A DNA stretch of 35,998 bases from JAJRAG01 sp050010535 (GCA_050010535.1 JBEKKT010000017.1:1-35998), one strand, 5' to 3'; positions 1 through 7,325 are shown, numbered from the stretch's first letter. Notes: a model not told the origin generated them from the letters alone. Translations and numbers: made by a program.

Positions 1-224
1 AGGCGTTCGGATATTCGAACCTGCTTCTGCGCCGTTCTCCAACAGACACGACTTTGACAAGGTTCTAACATTTCTTGAAGATTTCGTGTCGTGCCAATTT
101 GCAGATTAGAAGTTCTGACGATGGAGAGCCGAATGCATCGAAAGATGCACGTCCGGTTCAGAGGGGGGGATGGCTGGCTACGGGCATTCAGCAATGGGTC
201 AACGGCGTACCGTCCCTACTCTAC
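1..224 (+). mobile_element. Group II intron, 3' end (domains V and VI); 5' part lies outside the window
   Basis: Bases 126-159 fold as a 34-nt group II intron domain V: GAGCCG pairs with CCGGTTC, a six-pair upper stem (TGCATC with GATGCA) is capped by a GAAA tetraloop, a CG bulge is present, and the AGC catalytic triad sits near the 5' end. Only one A/C mismatch is seen. Domain VI follows: GGGATGG near 168 pairs with CCGTCCC at 210-216, next to an unpaired A at 209 that could be the branch point. The intron should end in an AC dinucleotide near 219-224. Domain V is seen directly; the exact 3' splice site is inferred. The element is retrotransposon-like (ribozyme plus reverse transcriptase), but its catalytic protein is not in view. 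Confidence 0.82.
2..109 (+). CDS. C-terminal fragment of an ORF ending just before intron domain V (possible intron-encoded protein)
   Basis: The second frame is open from the window edge to a TAG at 107-109 and encodes 35 residues ending in SCQFAD. It stops 16 bases before domain V, where reading frames carried in domain IV of group II introns usually end. The fragment is too short to show reverse-transcriptase, maturase or endonuclease motifs, so the assignment to the intron-encoded protein rests on position alone. It could also be an unrelated truncated frame. Confidence 0.35.
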   Translation, partial: GVRIFEPASAPFSNRHDFDKVLTFLEDFVSCQFAD

Positions 225-675
225 AGAACCATCAATTCGATTACTCTTTTTCTTCATTCGCGCTCCCCATCTGCCGTCAGAACCGTCGGAGGTGTTGGAT
301 GGCGCTGCCCAGATTCAAATGAGTGACTAGCCAGCAATCCAGTTTTCTTTTCAATAACGAGGGCTTGTATATCTGGCTGCTGCTGAACAGACCTCTTCCG
401 TTCTTTTTCATTTGTCGCCTGTTCCCTTGTCTGCCCTGATTCTGCGGTTTTGTCCGTGTCCAAGAGTCATTCAATAGCGGTAAGTATGGAAGGCCAGAAT
501 GCCACACGAAGATAGACAAAATAAGATGTCCATTTGTTTGTCTCCTTTTACCAATTTGACCTGCATTGAAAATAGGTTGTAGATAGCGACGAGAGCAACC
601 CAGGGGCAGACTGCTATTCGGCGACTAGATCGTCGTTTGAGCATCTTTTTAGCAGCAGAAAGGGATTCTGTTGCT
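225..675. other. Gene-poor stretch holding a duplicated remnant and no convincing intact gene
   Basis: No frame here has convincing protein character. Bases 261-300 match 1301-1340 without gaps (see the repeat entry). On the minus strand they read SNTSDGSDGRWG, a relative of SDTSDSSDGRWG in the later copy. The intron 3' end abuts this remnant. The rest (about 340-630) shows no gene, tRNA or array that I can support. Confidence 0.5.
261..340 (-). repeat. Diverged duplicate of 1301-1340 (remnant of a minus-strand coding sequence)
   Basis: Bases 261-300 align ungapped with 1301-1340 at an offset of exactly 1040, including 10 identical bases at 271-280. Read on the minus strand, four of the six differing codons in the core are synonymous, which suggests that both copies come from a coding sequence on that strand. 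The listed interval includes some flanking sequence. Confidence 0.6.
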
Positions 676-1113
676 GTGTCCACCATTGTCGGCGTAATCC
701 ATCCTTTACCAGAAAAGTGTCTTGCTCGATTCTTTGAAAGCGGAAAGACCATCTTTTTCAAGCCGGCAACGCTTTACAGGAAGATTGAGCCAGGCATGAA
801 ATTCTTTTTCTACCGAAGCGGGAAGGATAGGGGAATTGTGGGCGAGGCAATAATAGCAGGTTTTGACTTGTCCGACAATCCATGGGGTTTTCTCAGTATG
901 TACGGGGACAAGGTTTTCATGACGAAAACTGAGTTATGTGAGTACCTCTTGCTTCTCGAAAGAAAATGGACTCATGAAACGAAGAGGAAAGTTGAACATC
1001 GAAAGAGAGTCTGGATAGCTTATGAGTTAAGTGGAATTGTGAAGTACCGAACGCCCAAGGTTCCGAGATTTCTGATCCCAGTAAGTGGAAGATATGCAAT
1101 CGCCGACGATTAG
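676..1113 (+). CDS. DUF365-family protein (PUA-like fold predicted)
   Basis: The product is 145 residues if the GTG at 676 is used; a TTG at 637 would add 13 residues. I prefer 676 because the family similarity begins at once (VSTIVGVIHPLPEK) and a purine-rich AGAAAGGGA lies about 12 bases upstream. The block VIHPLPEK...FFESGKTIFFKPATL...GMKFFFYRSGKDRGIVGEA matches my memory of the archaeal DUF365 family, small proteins with a PUA/ASCH-like RNA-binding architecture and no established function. Its stop overlaps by three bases the end of a decayed minus-strand frame. It stands alone, and its A+T-rich codon use resembles the other accessory genes nearby more than the right half of the window. 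Confidence 0.65.
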   Translation: MSTIVGVIHPLPEKCLARFFESGKTIFFKPATLYRKIEPGMKFFFYRSGKDRGIVGEAIIAGFDLSDNPWGFLSMYGDKVFMTKTELCEYLLLLERKWTHETKRKVEHRKRVWIAYELSGIVKYRTPKVPRFLIPVSGRYAIADD

Positions 1114-1405
1114 TCTTCGTCATCCTCAGAGTCATTCAATTCGATTACATTTCTGTTTAGGTACCCCTCTATTACATGTTTTTCTCTTGACCTGCCCACG
1201 GGCCCGCCGGTACTCAAACTGAAGAATCAGAGTGGATTGTCGGATACTTGTGGAATTTGGCTCGATTATCAGAATCGATTGAGTAAAATCTATGACAAGA
1301 CCTCCCCCATCTGCCGTCAGAACTGTCAGAAGTGTCCGAGAACGATGAGTACTGTGACATGCCCGGTAGTGATTGAATGTTGCGAGATCTTGCCTGGCGC
1401 CTCAA
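1110..1405 (-). pseudogene. Decayed C-terminal coding remnant of an unrecognised protein
   Basis: The minus strand reads ...SDTSDSSDGRWG...DNRAKFHKYPTIHSDS and ends at a TGA near 1214. In the next frame it continues as STGGPVGRSREKHVIEGYL..., an acidic tail and a TAA at 1110-1112. The two segments overlap with one frame change, so together they look like one C-terminus broken by a frameshift. No good start lies upstream. Partial copies exist at 261-300 and 1414-1493, and their differences from this copy are biased toward third codon positions in this frame. I do not recognise the parent family. The polar TSD-rich linker followed by a basic stretch would suit a DNA-associated protein, but that is speculation. 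Confidence 0.5.
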
Positions 1406-1493
1406 TGGTTCTAGGCCCGCCTGTGCTTATCCCGGGCAACCAGAGTGACTCGGCGGGTACTCATGGTATTTGGTCAGATTATCGGCATCTGTT
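1201..1493. repeat. Imperfect direct repeat: 1201-1280 and 1414-1493, offset 213
   Basis: The two 80-base segments align without gaps, and I count about 55 identical positions. The ends of the alignment are best conserved (GGCCCGCC at the start, GATTATC near the end). On the minus strand the copies read DNRAKFHKYPTIHS and DNLTKYHEYPPSHS, and both meet a stop at the same place. This pattern supports an ancient tandem duplication of coding sequence rather than a regulatory repeat. Confidence 0.55.
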
Positions 1494-1629
1494 GTCTACC
1501 TACTATTTCTGCATCAAGTCGACAATGAACATACAGAATTCAAGGTCGCCAACAGGGTGTGAATCGGACGCACGTTGCGAGTGCGCTCAACTCAGGACTC
1601 CTCCAGGCACGCCAAACAGACCGCACAAA

Positions 1630-2529
1630 TCAATCCTCAGAATCTCCGGTGGAATCGGCAGTCTCTCCAATGCTAAAGATCTTAGGTGACCCTTTGATTA
1701 CCTCGCTACCTTCTTCACACACAGTGGCAAAATTGCAACTCAGACAATGATGTCCTGGATTGGCTACGAAATCGTCCTCGGATTTACAGGAGAGGATTTC
1801 ATCCATCTCTCCGCGGATTCTACAATGCATTTCATCAATTAGGCTCTCACTGCAGTTCGAGGTCAGGACAGAATATGGATTGAGGAATACGATTTCAACT
1901 CTGATTTTGGCTAGGTCGCAGGCATAGTGCTTGGACGTATATTCTGCCAATACTGGTACCTGAGGAATTCTTTCGAGGCTAGTCGCTTTGCCAGTTTTCC
2001 AATCGGTTGCAGTCACAATCGAGCCAGACCGCGACACAAAGTCAGGCCGCAACTTCACAAGGACTCCATCCATGAGATAATCCCTATATTGTTCGTGCTC
2101 AAGATAGTCAACAGCGACAAGGTTAGGAGCGTGCCTTTCGCAGAAATTGCGGACGCACACAGATGTGTGCGTATGCATATCTTGAATCGTGGCTTTGTCG
2201 ATCTTCATCCCATTCTGAATCTCGACGATCAAGTCTTTTCCGAACTTTAGATTATCATCTATGTAACTGCTGGTGGAGACAAGGGCAGAATCTAGACTTG
2301 ACGGACGCCCGAGTTCGTGTTGCTGAATCTGCTCGAATATGGTATTGTGAACGGCTTTCCCGCCAAGAAATCGTATGCTTTGTAGAGATGAGAGCCTGTC
2401 TAGCTTCTTTGCAAATAGGTCTTTGTCGTACTTCCTGATGCACTTGAAGAAAAGCCCTTTCCGACACCAGCCCCATTGCCTAGACCTGGATATTGACCAA
2501 TTGAATCTTTCCTTCCACTGACTATCCAT
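1630..2529 (-). CDS. PD-(D/E)XK (RecB/Cas4-like) nuclease with probable Fe-S cluster
   Basis: The 299-residue protein starts at ATG 2529, overlapping the end of the YwgA-like gene by 8 bases. The N-terminus SISRSRQWGWCRKGLFF resembles the S-x-S-x-L/Q-x(n)-C-P-x-K opening of RecB/AddB/Cas4 nucleases. The catalytic region is RPDFV (D163) followed by TATDWKTGK (D176, K178). Cys22 together with Cys262, Cys265 and Cys271 (HCLSCNFATVC) gives the one-plus-three cysteine arrangement that binds a 4Fe-4S cluster in AddB and Cas4. The expected activity is metal-dependent DNA cleavage. No helicase domain, Cas1 or CRISPR array is nearby, so it is not a Cas4 of a visible CRISPR locus. Its partners are a YwgA-like and an HD protein, suggesting a three-gene defence-type operon (inference). 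Confidence 0.75.
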   Translation of the reverse strand: MDSQWKERFNWSISRSRQWGWCRKGLFFKCIRKYDKDLFAKKLDRLSSLQSIRFLGGKAVHNTIFEQIQQHELGRPSSLDSALVSTSSYIDDNLKFGKDLIVEIQNGMKIDKATIQDMHTHTSVCVRNFCERHAPNLVAVDYLEHEQYRDYLMDGVLVKLRPDFVSRSGSIVTATDWKTGKATSLERIPQVPVLAEYTSKHYACDLAKIRVEIVFLNPYSVLTSNCSESLIDEMHCRIRGEMDEILSCKSEDDFVANPGHHCLSCNFATVCEEGSEVIKGSPKIFSIGETADSTGDSED

Positions 2530-3109
2530 CCGTCAACTCCTTCTCTGCCCGGCAGAGAAGTGACACTCTGGCCTCGACCCCAGCCCGCATAATCTGATCG
2601 GCAAATCTCATGAATGTCCTAATTCTCGTCTCTGAGAATTGCTCTTTCAGGTGCTTTACGAGACTAAGCATGGAATTAACGTCCTCGTCTTTTTCCCATA
2701 CGAAAAGGCAAGTGCTGAGCAATTCTAAGTCGGCTACATCAATCTGTGAGATCGCGTCAACCGCCTTCACGAACTCTTGTGGCCGAGAAAAGAGAGGATT
2801 GTCCCCCTTCGCTCTAAGACCCTCAAGAAACTTCTCGCCTGCATTCGTGAGATTGTAGACGTAGGAGACGCAGTCGCCTGTCTTTGTCGCCTGTTCATCC
2901 AAGATGCCTGAGTCTACAAGCATATCCACTTCTTGGGCAAGCGCACTAGAATATGGACCGAAATTGCCCCATCTAAACGGTTCATTGAATTCAAACCCCA
3001 CTGTCTTCAGAATGTGAACTGTTTTCTGGAATCTCTTTCTACCATTGACCTTCTCGAGACTCCTTACTATCTCACAGACTTTTCCGAGACTCTCAAACAT
3101 TTTTCCCAC
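2522..3109 (-). CDS. YwgA-like protein (winged-helix, predicted)
   Basis: This 195-residue protein begins MFESLGKVCEIVRSL, followed by GRKRFQKTVHIL and WGNFGPYSSALAQEVDML. The R-x-R/K-x-QK...L and YGPYS-x-x-L pattern is that of YwgA-like and related Panacea-type proteins. Their function is poorly defined; relatives act in phage exclusion, toxin neutralisation or proteolytic-adaptor roles. A winged-helix part (VDSGILDE...YNLTNAGEKFL, residues about 65-95) precedes a helical C-terminal half. In Bacillus, ywgA neighbours ywfO, an HD phosphohydrolase gene, and here too an HD gene lies immediately upstream. The 86-base gap to that gene and the 8-base overlap with the nuclease gene indicate co-transcription. 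Confidence 0.65.
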   Translation of the reverse strand: MGKMFESLGKVCEIVRSLEKVNGRKRFQKTVHILKTVGFEFNEPFRWGNFGPYSSALAQEVDMLVDSGILDEQATKTGDCVSYVYNLTNAGEKFLEGLRAKGDNPLFSRPQEFVKAVDAISQIDVADLELLSTCLFVWEKDEDVNSMLSLVKHLKEQFSETRIRTFMRFADQIMRAGVEARVSLLCRAEKELTDG

Positions 3110-3195
3110 CGATGCTGCCCTTCTGTCAGGAAATCATGCTAGTCGAGGCTATAAGTAATTGATTCTTCTCCTTTTAGGGGGGAGGTCCCCGAAAG

Positions 3196-4458
3196 TCAAT
3201 TGGTTCCCTCCAATAACTTCGAGACTTTTTCCCGGCATTGCTCAGGAATCATGATGTAGACAATGTTGTAGGAGCTTTTTATCTTGAGTTCCTGAAGGTA
3301 ATTGGATATTTCCTCGTCGTCTTCCGTGAATATCGCACTCTCGCCCTCTTTGTCTTCACTGTAGGGCACATAAGGAGAGATCGCAGAAGATTCGTGCAGA
3401 ATGAAATAGTAATCGGGATCGAAACCACATTTTTCAAGATACTTGACAATCTTCTCTTTCTGATCCACTAGTCTCAGCAACTTCACATTCTCCTGTCTTG
3501 TGTCTAAACCAGAGATTTGAAGAGGTTTCAGAAGGTTGCGTCTAAGAAGCCTCGACGTCATGTCTCTCAGGATAGGATCAGCTCCCGAGGACCATTTTGT
3601 TATATGTGAAAAGACATCATTATCCGTCAGTCTCAGGTAATCGGAGACTGAAATGTCTCCAGAATTCAAGAATCGTTCAAGAATGGACTCGGGCTGAATG
3701 TCTCCTGACCTGAGAAGGCTTTGGGCCCGCTCAAGAGCTTTGCGCAACATTCGTTCACAGCAGAGCTTTGTCTTATGAAGGTAAACCTGAGTGTACATGG
3801 AGTATCTGCTATAGAGATAATCCTCCACAGAGGGGACCCCTTTCCGAAGTACCTTCAGTCTTCCATCCTTTTCCACGATTGTCCGTAACACCCTGTCGAT
3901 ATCGAACTGCCCGCAAGGATTGCCAGTGAAGTGGGAATCCCTCCTCAGGAAATCGAATCTGTCAACATCAAGTTGGCTGCTAATCATGCTGTGCCAAAAA
4001 ATCGGTTCCGTCGGCCTGGTAATTATCATCGAGACTGATTTCGAAGAGATGTCTGAACTCTCAAGAACACTATTGATTTCGGTCTCCCTATTCCCGATGA
4101 TCAATTCCGCCATCTCCTCATGGTTCTTTGGAAAGAGCCCTTCAAGAACATGAGACAATGGCGGATGACCCACGTCGTGAAGCAAGGCTGCCAAGTATAA
4201 TTTCTCATTATCTTCATGTCCGAGGATGCTGTCAAAATACCTAGCGAGATAATAACACCCAATCGAGTGTGAGAATCTGTTGTGTTCTGCACTAGGAAAA
4301 ACGTAAGATGCCAGGCCAAGTTGCTTTATCATTCTCAAACGTTGGAATTCTCTCGAATTCACAATCCTGTCTGCGACGCTGTCCCTCGGAAACACGATGT
4401 AACCGTAGAGAGGGTCCCTAATCATCCTCACCCGTGTCTCATTTCCCGAAGGAGGCAT
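3196..4458 (-). CDS. HD-domain phosphohydrolase (YwfO/dNTPase-like)
   Basis: The product is 420 residues with the HD signature of the YwfO/SAMHD1/dGTPase group. DPLYGYI (15-21) and REFQRLRMIKQLG (36-48) lead to EHNRFSHSIG (H64), LLHDVGHPPLSH (H94, D95, H98, H103) and the distal aspartate region LDVDRFDFLRRDS. All metal ligands appear intact. Relatives hydrolyse dNTPs or other nucleotides, and some deplete nucleotides during phage infection. This is the first gene of the three-gene minus-strand operon. The start is ATG 4458, only about 25-30 bases after an A+T-rich TATA-like element, so the message is probably leaderless. Codon use is A+T-richer than in the core genes on the right. Confidence 0.8.
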   Translation of the reverse strand: MPPSGNETRVRMIRDPLYGYIVFPRDSVADRIVNSREFQRLRMIKQLGLASYVFPSAEHNRFSHSIGCYYLARYFDSILGHEDNEKLYLAALLHDVGHPPLSHVLEGLFPKNHEEMAELIIGNRETEINSVLESSDISSKSVSMIITRPTEPIFWHSMISSQLDVDRFDFLRRDSHFTGNPCGQFDIDRVLRTIVEKDGRLKVLRKGVPSVEDYLYSRYSMYTQVYLHKTKLCCERMLRKALERAQSLLRSGDIQPESILERFLNSGDISVSDYLRLTDNDVFSHITKWSSGADPILRDMTSRLLRRNLLKPLQISGLDTRQENVKLLRLVDQKEKIVKYLEKCGFDPDYYFILHESSAISPYVPYSEDKEGESAIFTEDDEEISNYLQELKIKSSYNIVYIMIPEQCREKVSKLLEGTN

Positions 4459-4481
4459 GCATTAAAATTCAAAACGTTGTT

Positions 4482-4490
4482 TTGTATTTC
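4482..4490 (-). promoter_or_regulatory. Probable TATA box of the HD/YwgA/nuclease operon
   Basis: The minus strand reads GAAATACAAAA 24-32 bases before ATG 4458. This spacing fits an archaeal TATA box for a leaderless or nearly leaderless transcript. The match is weak. Confidence 0.35.
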
Positions 4491-4606
4491 TACTTTGCTA
4501 AGTTGAGCACCGTCAGAGTACGCGAGATTTCTGGGCATCCTTTCGACAACTTTCGCTACCCTCCCATGAAAACGAAGTAAAGGCCGGCATCACTGAACGC
4601 CTAATC

Positions 4607-4780
4607 ATGAAGATCAGGAAGAGAATTGTAATCGAAACCCTGCCTTGCCCCGAGTGCGGACACCCCAACCGAATCACGCACGACTACGATCTGCTGAAGA
4701 TGAATGACAAATGCCTCAAATGCCAGAAAGAGGTCGTGTTCACGACCGACAGGCCGCTGAGGATCCTACCACGGAGATGA
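4607..4780 (+). CDS. Small zinc-ribbon protein (57 residues)
   Basis: ATG 4607 opens a 57-residue frame ending at TGA 4780. It holds CPECG (residues 14-18) and CLKC (residues 36-39), the two knuckles of a zinc ribbon, in a basic background (starts MKIRKRIVIE). Such mini zinc ribbons are common in archaeal genomes and usually have no assigned function; they may bind nucleic acid or a protein partner. It lies between the divergent HD operon and the winged-helix cassette. I see no clear Shine-Dalgarno sequence, so expression is unproven, but the paired CxxC spacing is hard to explain by chance. Confidence 0.6.
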   Translation: MKIRKRIVIETLPCPECGHPNRITHDYDLLKMNDKCLKCQKEVVFTTDRPLRILPRR

Positions 4781-4852
4781 TAGACTGCATCATCGCGGAA
4801 TCCCGAGTGAGAGCAAATGCGCTGACTTCACGTAGACCCACATTACAAACCA

Positions 4853-4860
4853 TTATATAG
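4853..4860 (+). promoter_or_regulatory. TATA box of the 4887-7174 cassette
   Basis: TTATATAG lies 27-34 bases before ATG 4887, as expected for an archaeal promoter with a leaderless transcript. The A+T-rich run up to the start codon contains no Shine-Dalgarno sequence, which agrees with this. Confidence 0.65.
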
Positions 4861-4886
4861 TAAGATACTATTTCATTAGTAATCAC

Positions 4887-5450
4887 ATGTCAATCAAGAT
4901 TGATAAAACGGAGGGAGAGAATACGTTCCAGGCAGCCCACAGTTTGAAGGAGATATCAGTCGGGGAAATCTTAGGAGAGGGGGGAAAGAAGAACGAGCAT
5001 CACGGAATCAGAGCAGCCATATTGGCGTATGTTAGGCAGAATCCTGACGGAGTGACGCCGAGAATGGTCTCCGAGGCAATTGGAGTAGATTACCACAGAT
5101 CATACATGATCCTGAAAGAACTCTGCACGGCCAGGGAAATCTACTCCAGAAAAGTGGGTGGCATTAAGACAGATCTCTACTATCCAAACGGGAAGCTCAT
5201 CCATAAGTATCTGCAACAGTCGATTGACCTGGGAGACCAGACATTCAGAGTATCGTTTCATGAAGGTAGGCGGGGAGCTAGAATCCAGATTCAAGAGCGA
5301 CGATATACGTTGCTTGAGGGGGAGAAGGTGGAGGGCTCGGTCTTCGTGGATGCGGACAAGGCGGAGAATCTAGTCAATTTTCTTCAAGACATACTCATGA
5401 GATTCCAACAGGTGGACAGATATGGCAAGTCGAAAGGTGATATTCAGTGA
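4887..5450 (+). CDS. Winged-helix DNA-binding protein, first gene of the cassette
   Basis: The 187-residue protein has a winged-helix region at about residues 38-105: RAAILAYVRQNPDGVTPRMVSEAIGVDYHRSYMILKEL, then a basic wing (REIYSRKVGGIKTDLYY). The C-terminal 75 residues (RRYTLLEGEKVEGSVFVDADKAENLVNFLQDILMRF) are not recognised and may bind a ligand or partner. ATG 4887 is supported by the TATA box 30 bases upstream. The stop overlaps a possible GTG start of the next gene in GTGA. As the promoter-proximal gene it is the likely regulator of the cassette, but it could also be a working component. Confidence 0.65.
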   Translation: MSIKIDKTEGENTFQAAHSLKEISVGEILGEGGKKNEHHGIRAAILAYVRQNPDGVTPRMVSEAIGVDYHRSYMILKELCTAREIYSRKVGGIKTDLYYPNGKLIHKYLQQSIDLGDQTFRVSFHEGRRGARIQIQERRYTLLEGEKVEGSVFVDADKAENLVNFLQDILMRFQQVDRYGKSKGDIQ

Positions 5451-5461
5451 GAAGGACAACG

Positions 5462-6859
5462 ATGGTTACTGAGATACAGCCGAACGGGATAGGTCTCGGG
5501 AAGGTGCAACTGTCAGACCTTGGGACTGAAGTCGATTTCGCGAGTATGCTCCCGTACGTGAAAGGCAGAGAAGACTTCGAAGTACTCTTGAGGTATCCGC
5601 GAGTGCTCCGTAAGGGACAGCCAATAGAGGCCAATGGTTTCAAGACACATTCTATGATGAGTAGATCACTCGCGCTTCAGGAAGAGCTCCAGGACGACAT
5701 ATTCTACAAAGGCGTGTCCAATCTCTATACAGCTCTGTTCTCAGATCACCCCCTACTCATTTCCTATCCCCCTGATCTAATATGGCTAGGGCGAGAGAAC
5801 GGCCTAGAAGCTTGGGAAAGCAGCCTACGGCGTGTACTACCGAACACCGATCTTGGTTTAGATGACTCTGCTACAAACGAAACAATCGACCTGGTGCGGT
5901 CTCTTGTGATAAACTTTGCGAGAAACTATGGTTTCTGGCGGTCGGTTGTAAAAACGCTAGTCCCACAATCAGAGGCAGGAGAACGGGGAAACCGCCAACG
6001 TGAGTTGCTGTCCAGAATCGTCCTTGATTGGTCCATTCAGAATGCGGTCGATTCAAAAGCCAGGTGGATGGCCGGACTGACTCCAATCATCGACGGATAC
6101 AACCCCGGCAGCACAATGCTCAGTCACAGGTTCAACATCGCATATGGCTCACTTGTTTCAGCCAGAATCGATCAGGGATTGACGACACCAGCCTACTTGT
6201 ATACGATGAACCTGAACTCGACGATGTTTCCAGACAAATGGACTTCCCTATTGTCCAACGTAGTCAATAATGCCAAACTGGCTCTTAATGATGCCATGTA
6301 CGATGGAATGCATGTCTCGGTCAGACATCTTGATTTGATCTCACTGAGTACAGGGAGGGTAGACACGCTGATGATGTTGATGAAAGAACTGAAGAAGGTG
6401 GCGAACTATTTCAACGTCCCCGTCTGGTGGTCGAGACTGGGACCACCTGGCTTTGCAGCTCTTGACGAAGGAGCTTCTTTCGCTTCATTCCCGATGAACA
6501 ATAACACAGGAGACGTCTACGCCGAAGGTGGGTCCGGGAATAAGGTCGACCAGTATGGTAAGATATTCAATCCCGTGAACCGGACCAGATGGACAGTCAC
6601 TCGGGTGATTGCCTCGATTCATGGCCCCGAGGGTGGCATGCCCCCTCTGAGCGCATACTGGGATAGACCAAGACCATCGGAAGAGGAACTCGCGTCCCCA
6701 TGGAACTACAGGGTAAACTTCTCGAAACCTTATACAGTGGCTGCGATCAACGGATTATTCGACCAATGGCTGGAGAATGTGAGGGCGGGTGAGACATCAC
6801 CCGGAAGAAGCTACCTAGAATACGCGGAACCGACTTACACGAGTTGGGGACCAAGGTAA
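5462..6859 (+). CDS. Uncharacterised 465-residue protein, core of the cassette
   Basis: I do not recognise a family. The frame is intact with ordinary codon use. I chose ATG 5462 because GAGAAGG lies about 6 bases upstream; GTG 5447 would overlap the previous stop in GTGA and add 5 residues. There is no signal peptide or membrane segment. The N-terminal half is mixed alpha/beta with many aromatic residues (PPDLIWLGRENGLEAW, NFARNYGFW). The second half has a run resembling the strands of a TIM-barrel enzyme: TPAYLYTMNLNSTMFP, GMHVSVRHLDLISLSTG, YFNVPVWWSRLGPPGFAALDEGASFASFPMN. The barrel idea is a guess from pattern alone. The close coupling to a winged-helix gene and a small hydrophobic protein gene suggests one functional unit. 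Confidence 0.6.
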   Translation: MVTEIQPNGIGLGKVQLSDLGTEVDFASMLPYVKGREDFEVLLRYPRVLRKGQPIEANGFKTHSMMSRSLALQEELQDDIFYKGVSNLYTALFSDHPLLISYPPDLIWLGRENGLEAWESSLRRVLPNTDLGLDDSATNETIDLVRSLVINFARNYGFWRSVVKTLVPQSEAGERGNRQRELLSRIVLDWSIQNAVDSKARWMAGLTPIIDGYNPGSTMLSHRFNIAYGSLVSARIDQGLTTPAYLYTMNLNSTMFPDKWTSLLSNVVNNAKLALNDAMYDGMHVSVRHLDLISLSTGRVDTLMMLMKELKKVANYFNVPVWWSRLGPPGFAALDEGASFASFPMNNNTGDVYAEGGSGNKVDQYGKIFNPVNRTRWTVTRVIASIHGPEGGMPPLSAYWDRPRPSEEELASPWNYRVNFSKPYTVAAINGLFDQWLENVRAGETSPGRSYLEYAEPTYTSWGPR

Positions 6860-6874
6860 GGAAGAGTGACAACC

Positions 6875-7174
6875 ATGCCGACACAGGAATCAGCAGATTC
6901 AGCCTTGTGGAAACTCATTCGATTATCCGCCATTGGAGTTGGCACATTCATACTTGGCGAGATCGCACGAGCTGCATATGAGAGCTGCGACCCCGCCGAA
7001 AAAGAGAATTGGCGCAAGGATCGCATTATGCATCACGGGGAGTTCGGCGTCATTCTCATGAATGCAGGGAAGGAGTCTGGAAACTCAGATCTCGTGCTCG
7101 CAGGCGCAGGTCTCGCGCTATCAGACATCGATGATTCTAGTGAATGGCGCATCCGACCCAACCCTTCAAAATAG
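6875..7174 (+). CDS. Small protein with one hydrophobic segment, third gene of the cassette
   Basis: The product is 99 residues from ATG 6875; a GTG at 6866 is only one base from the GGAAG motif, so the ATG with about 10 bases of spacing is preferred. Residues about 10-32 (LWKLIRLSAIGVGTFILGEIA) could be a transmembrane or membrane-associated helix. The soluble part has RIMHHGEFGVILMNAGKESG, LVLAGAGLALSDIDDSSEW and a basic end. The HHGE and SDIDD clusters look like conserved functional residues, but I know no family. It begins 15 bases after the preceding stop. A small membrane-linked partner beside a large soluble protein is common in anti-phage cassettes (inference only). Confidence 0.55.
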   Translation: MPTQESADSALWKLIRLSAIGVGTFILGEIARAAYESCDPAEKENWRKDRIMHHGEFGVILMNAGKESGNSDLVLAGAGLALSDIDDSSEWRIRPNPSK

Positions 7175-7325
7175 ACCAATGTGTTTCCACCGACGGTGAG
7201 TTGGGGACCACTTTCGCCCTCTCTCCCCGACAATCGCTTAATGCAGGTCCTCGGTCGAGAGCCCACCTCAATGCACGCATAGGCTATACTGGCTAGACAT
7301 TGCCCTGAGAGGTGGGAGTGATGAC

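Noticed and set aside
1..30. GGTTCGAATATCC-like T-loop at the very left edge
   Set aside because: The stem does not pair and the bases lie in an open frame that ends before the intron domain V.
75..330. Two plus-strand frames running through intron domains V and VI
   Set aside because: These are frames forced by the conserved ribozyme sequence and are a common artefact at group II intron ends.
464..1142. AGAGTCATTCAAT repeated on both sides of the DUF365-like gene
   Set aside because: It is short, the flanks differ, and there are no inverted ends. It does not support an insertion sequence.
1630..2529. Nuclease as Cas4 of a CRISPR locus
   Set aside because: No CRISPR array, Cas1 or other cas gene is in the window. 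The fold alone does not make it Cas4.
6841..7210. 13-base direct repeat GAGTTGGGGACCA at 6841 and 7198
   Set aside because: One exact 13-mer pair is expected by chance in 36 kb, and the flanks do not match.
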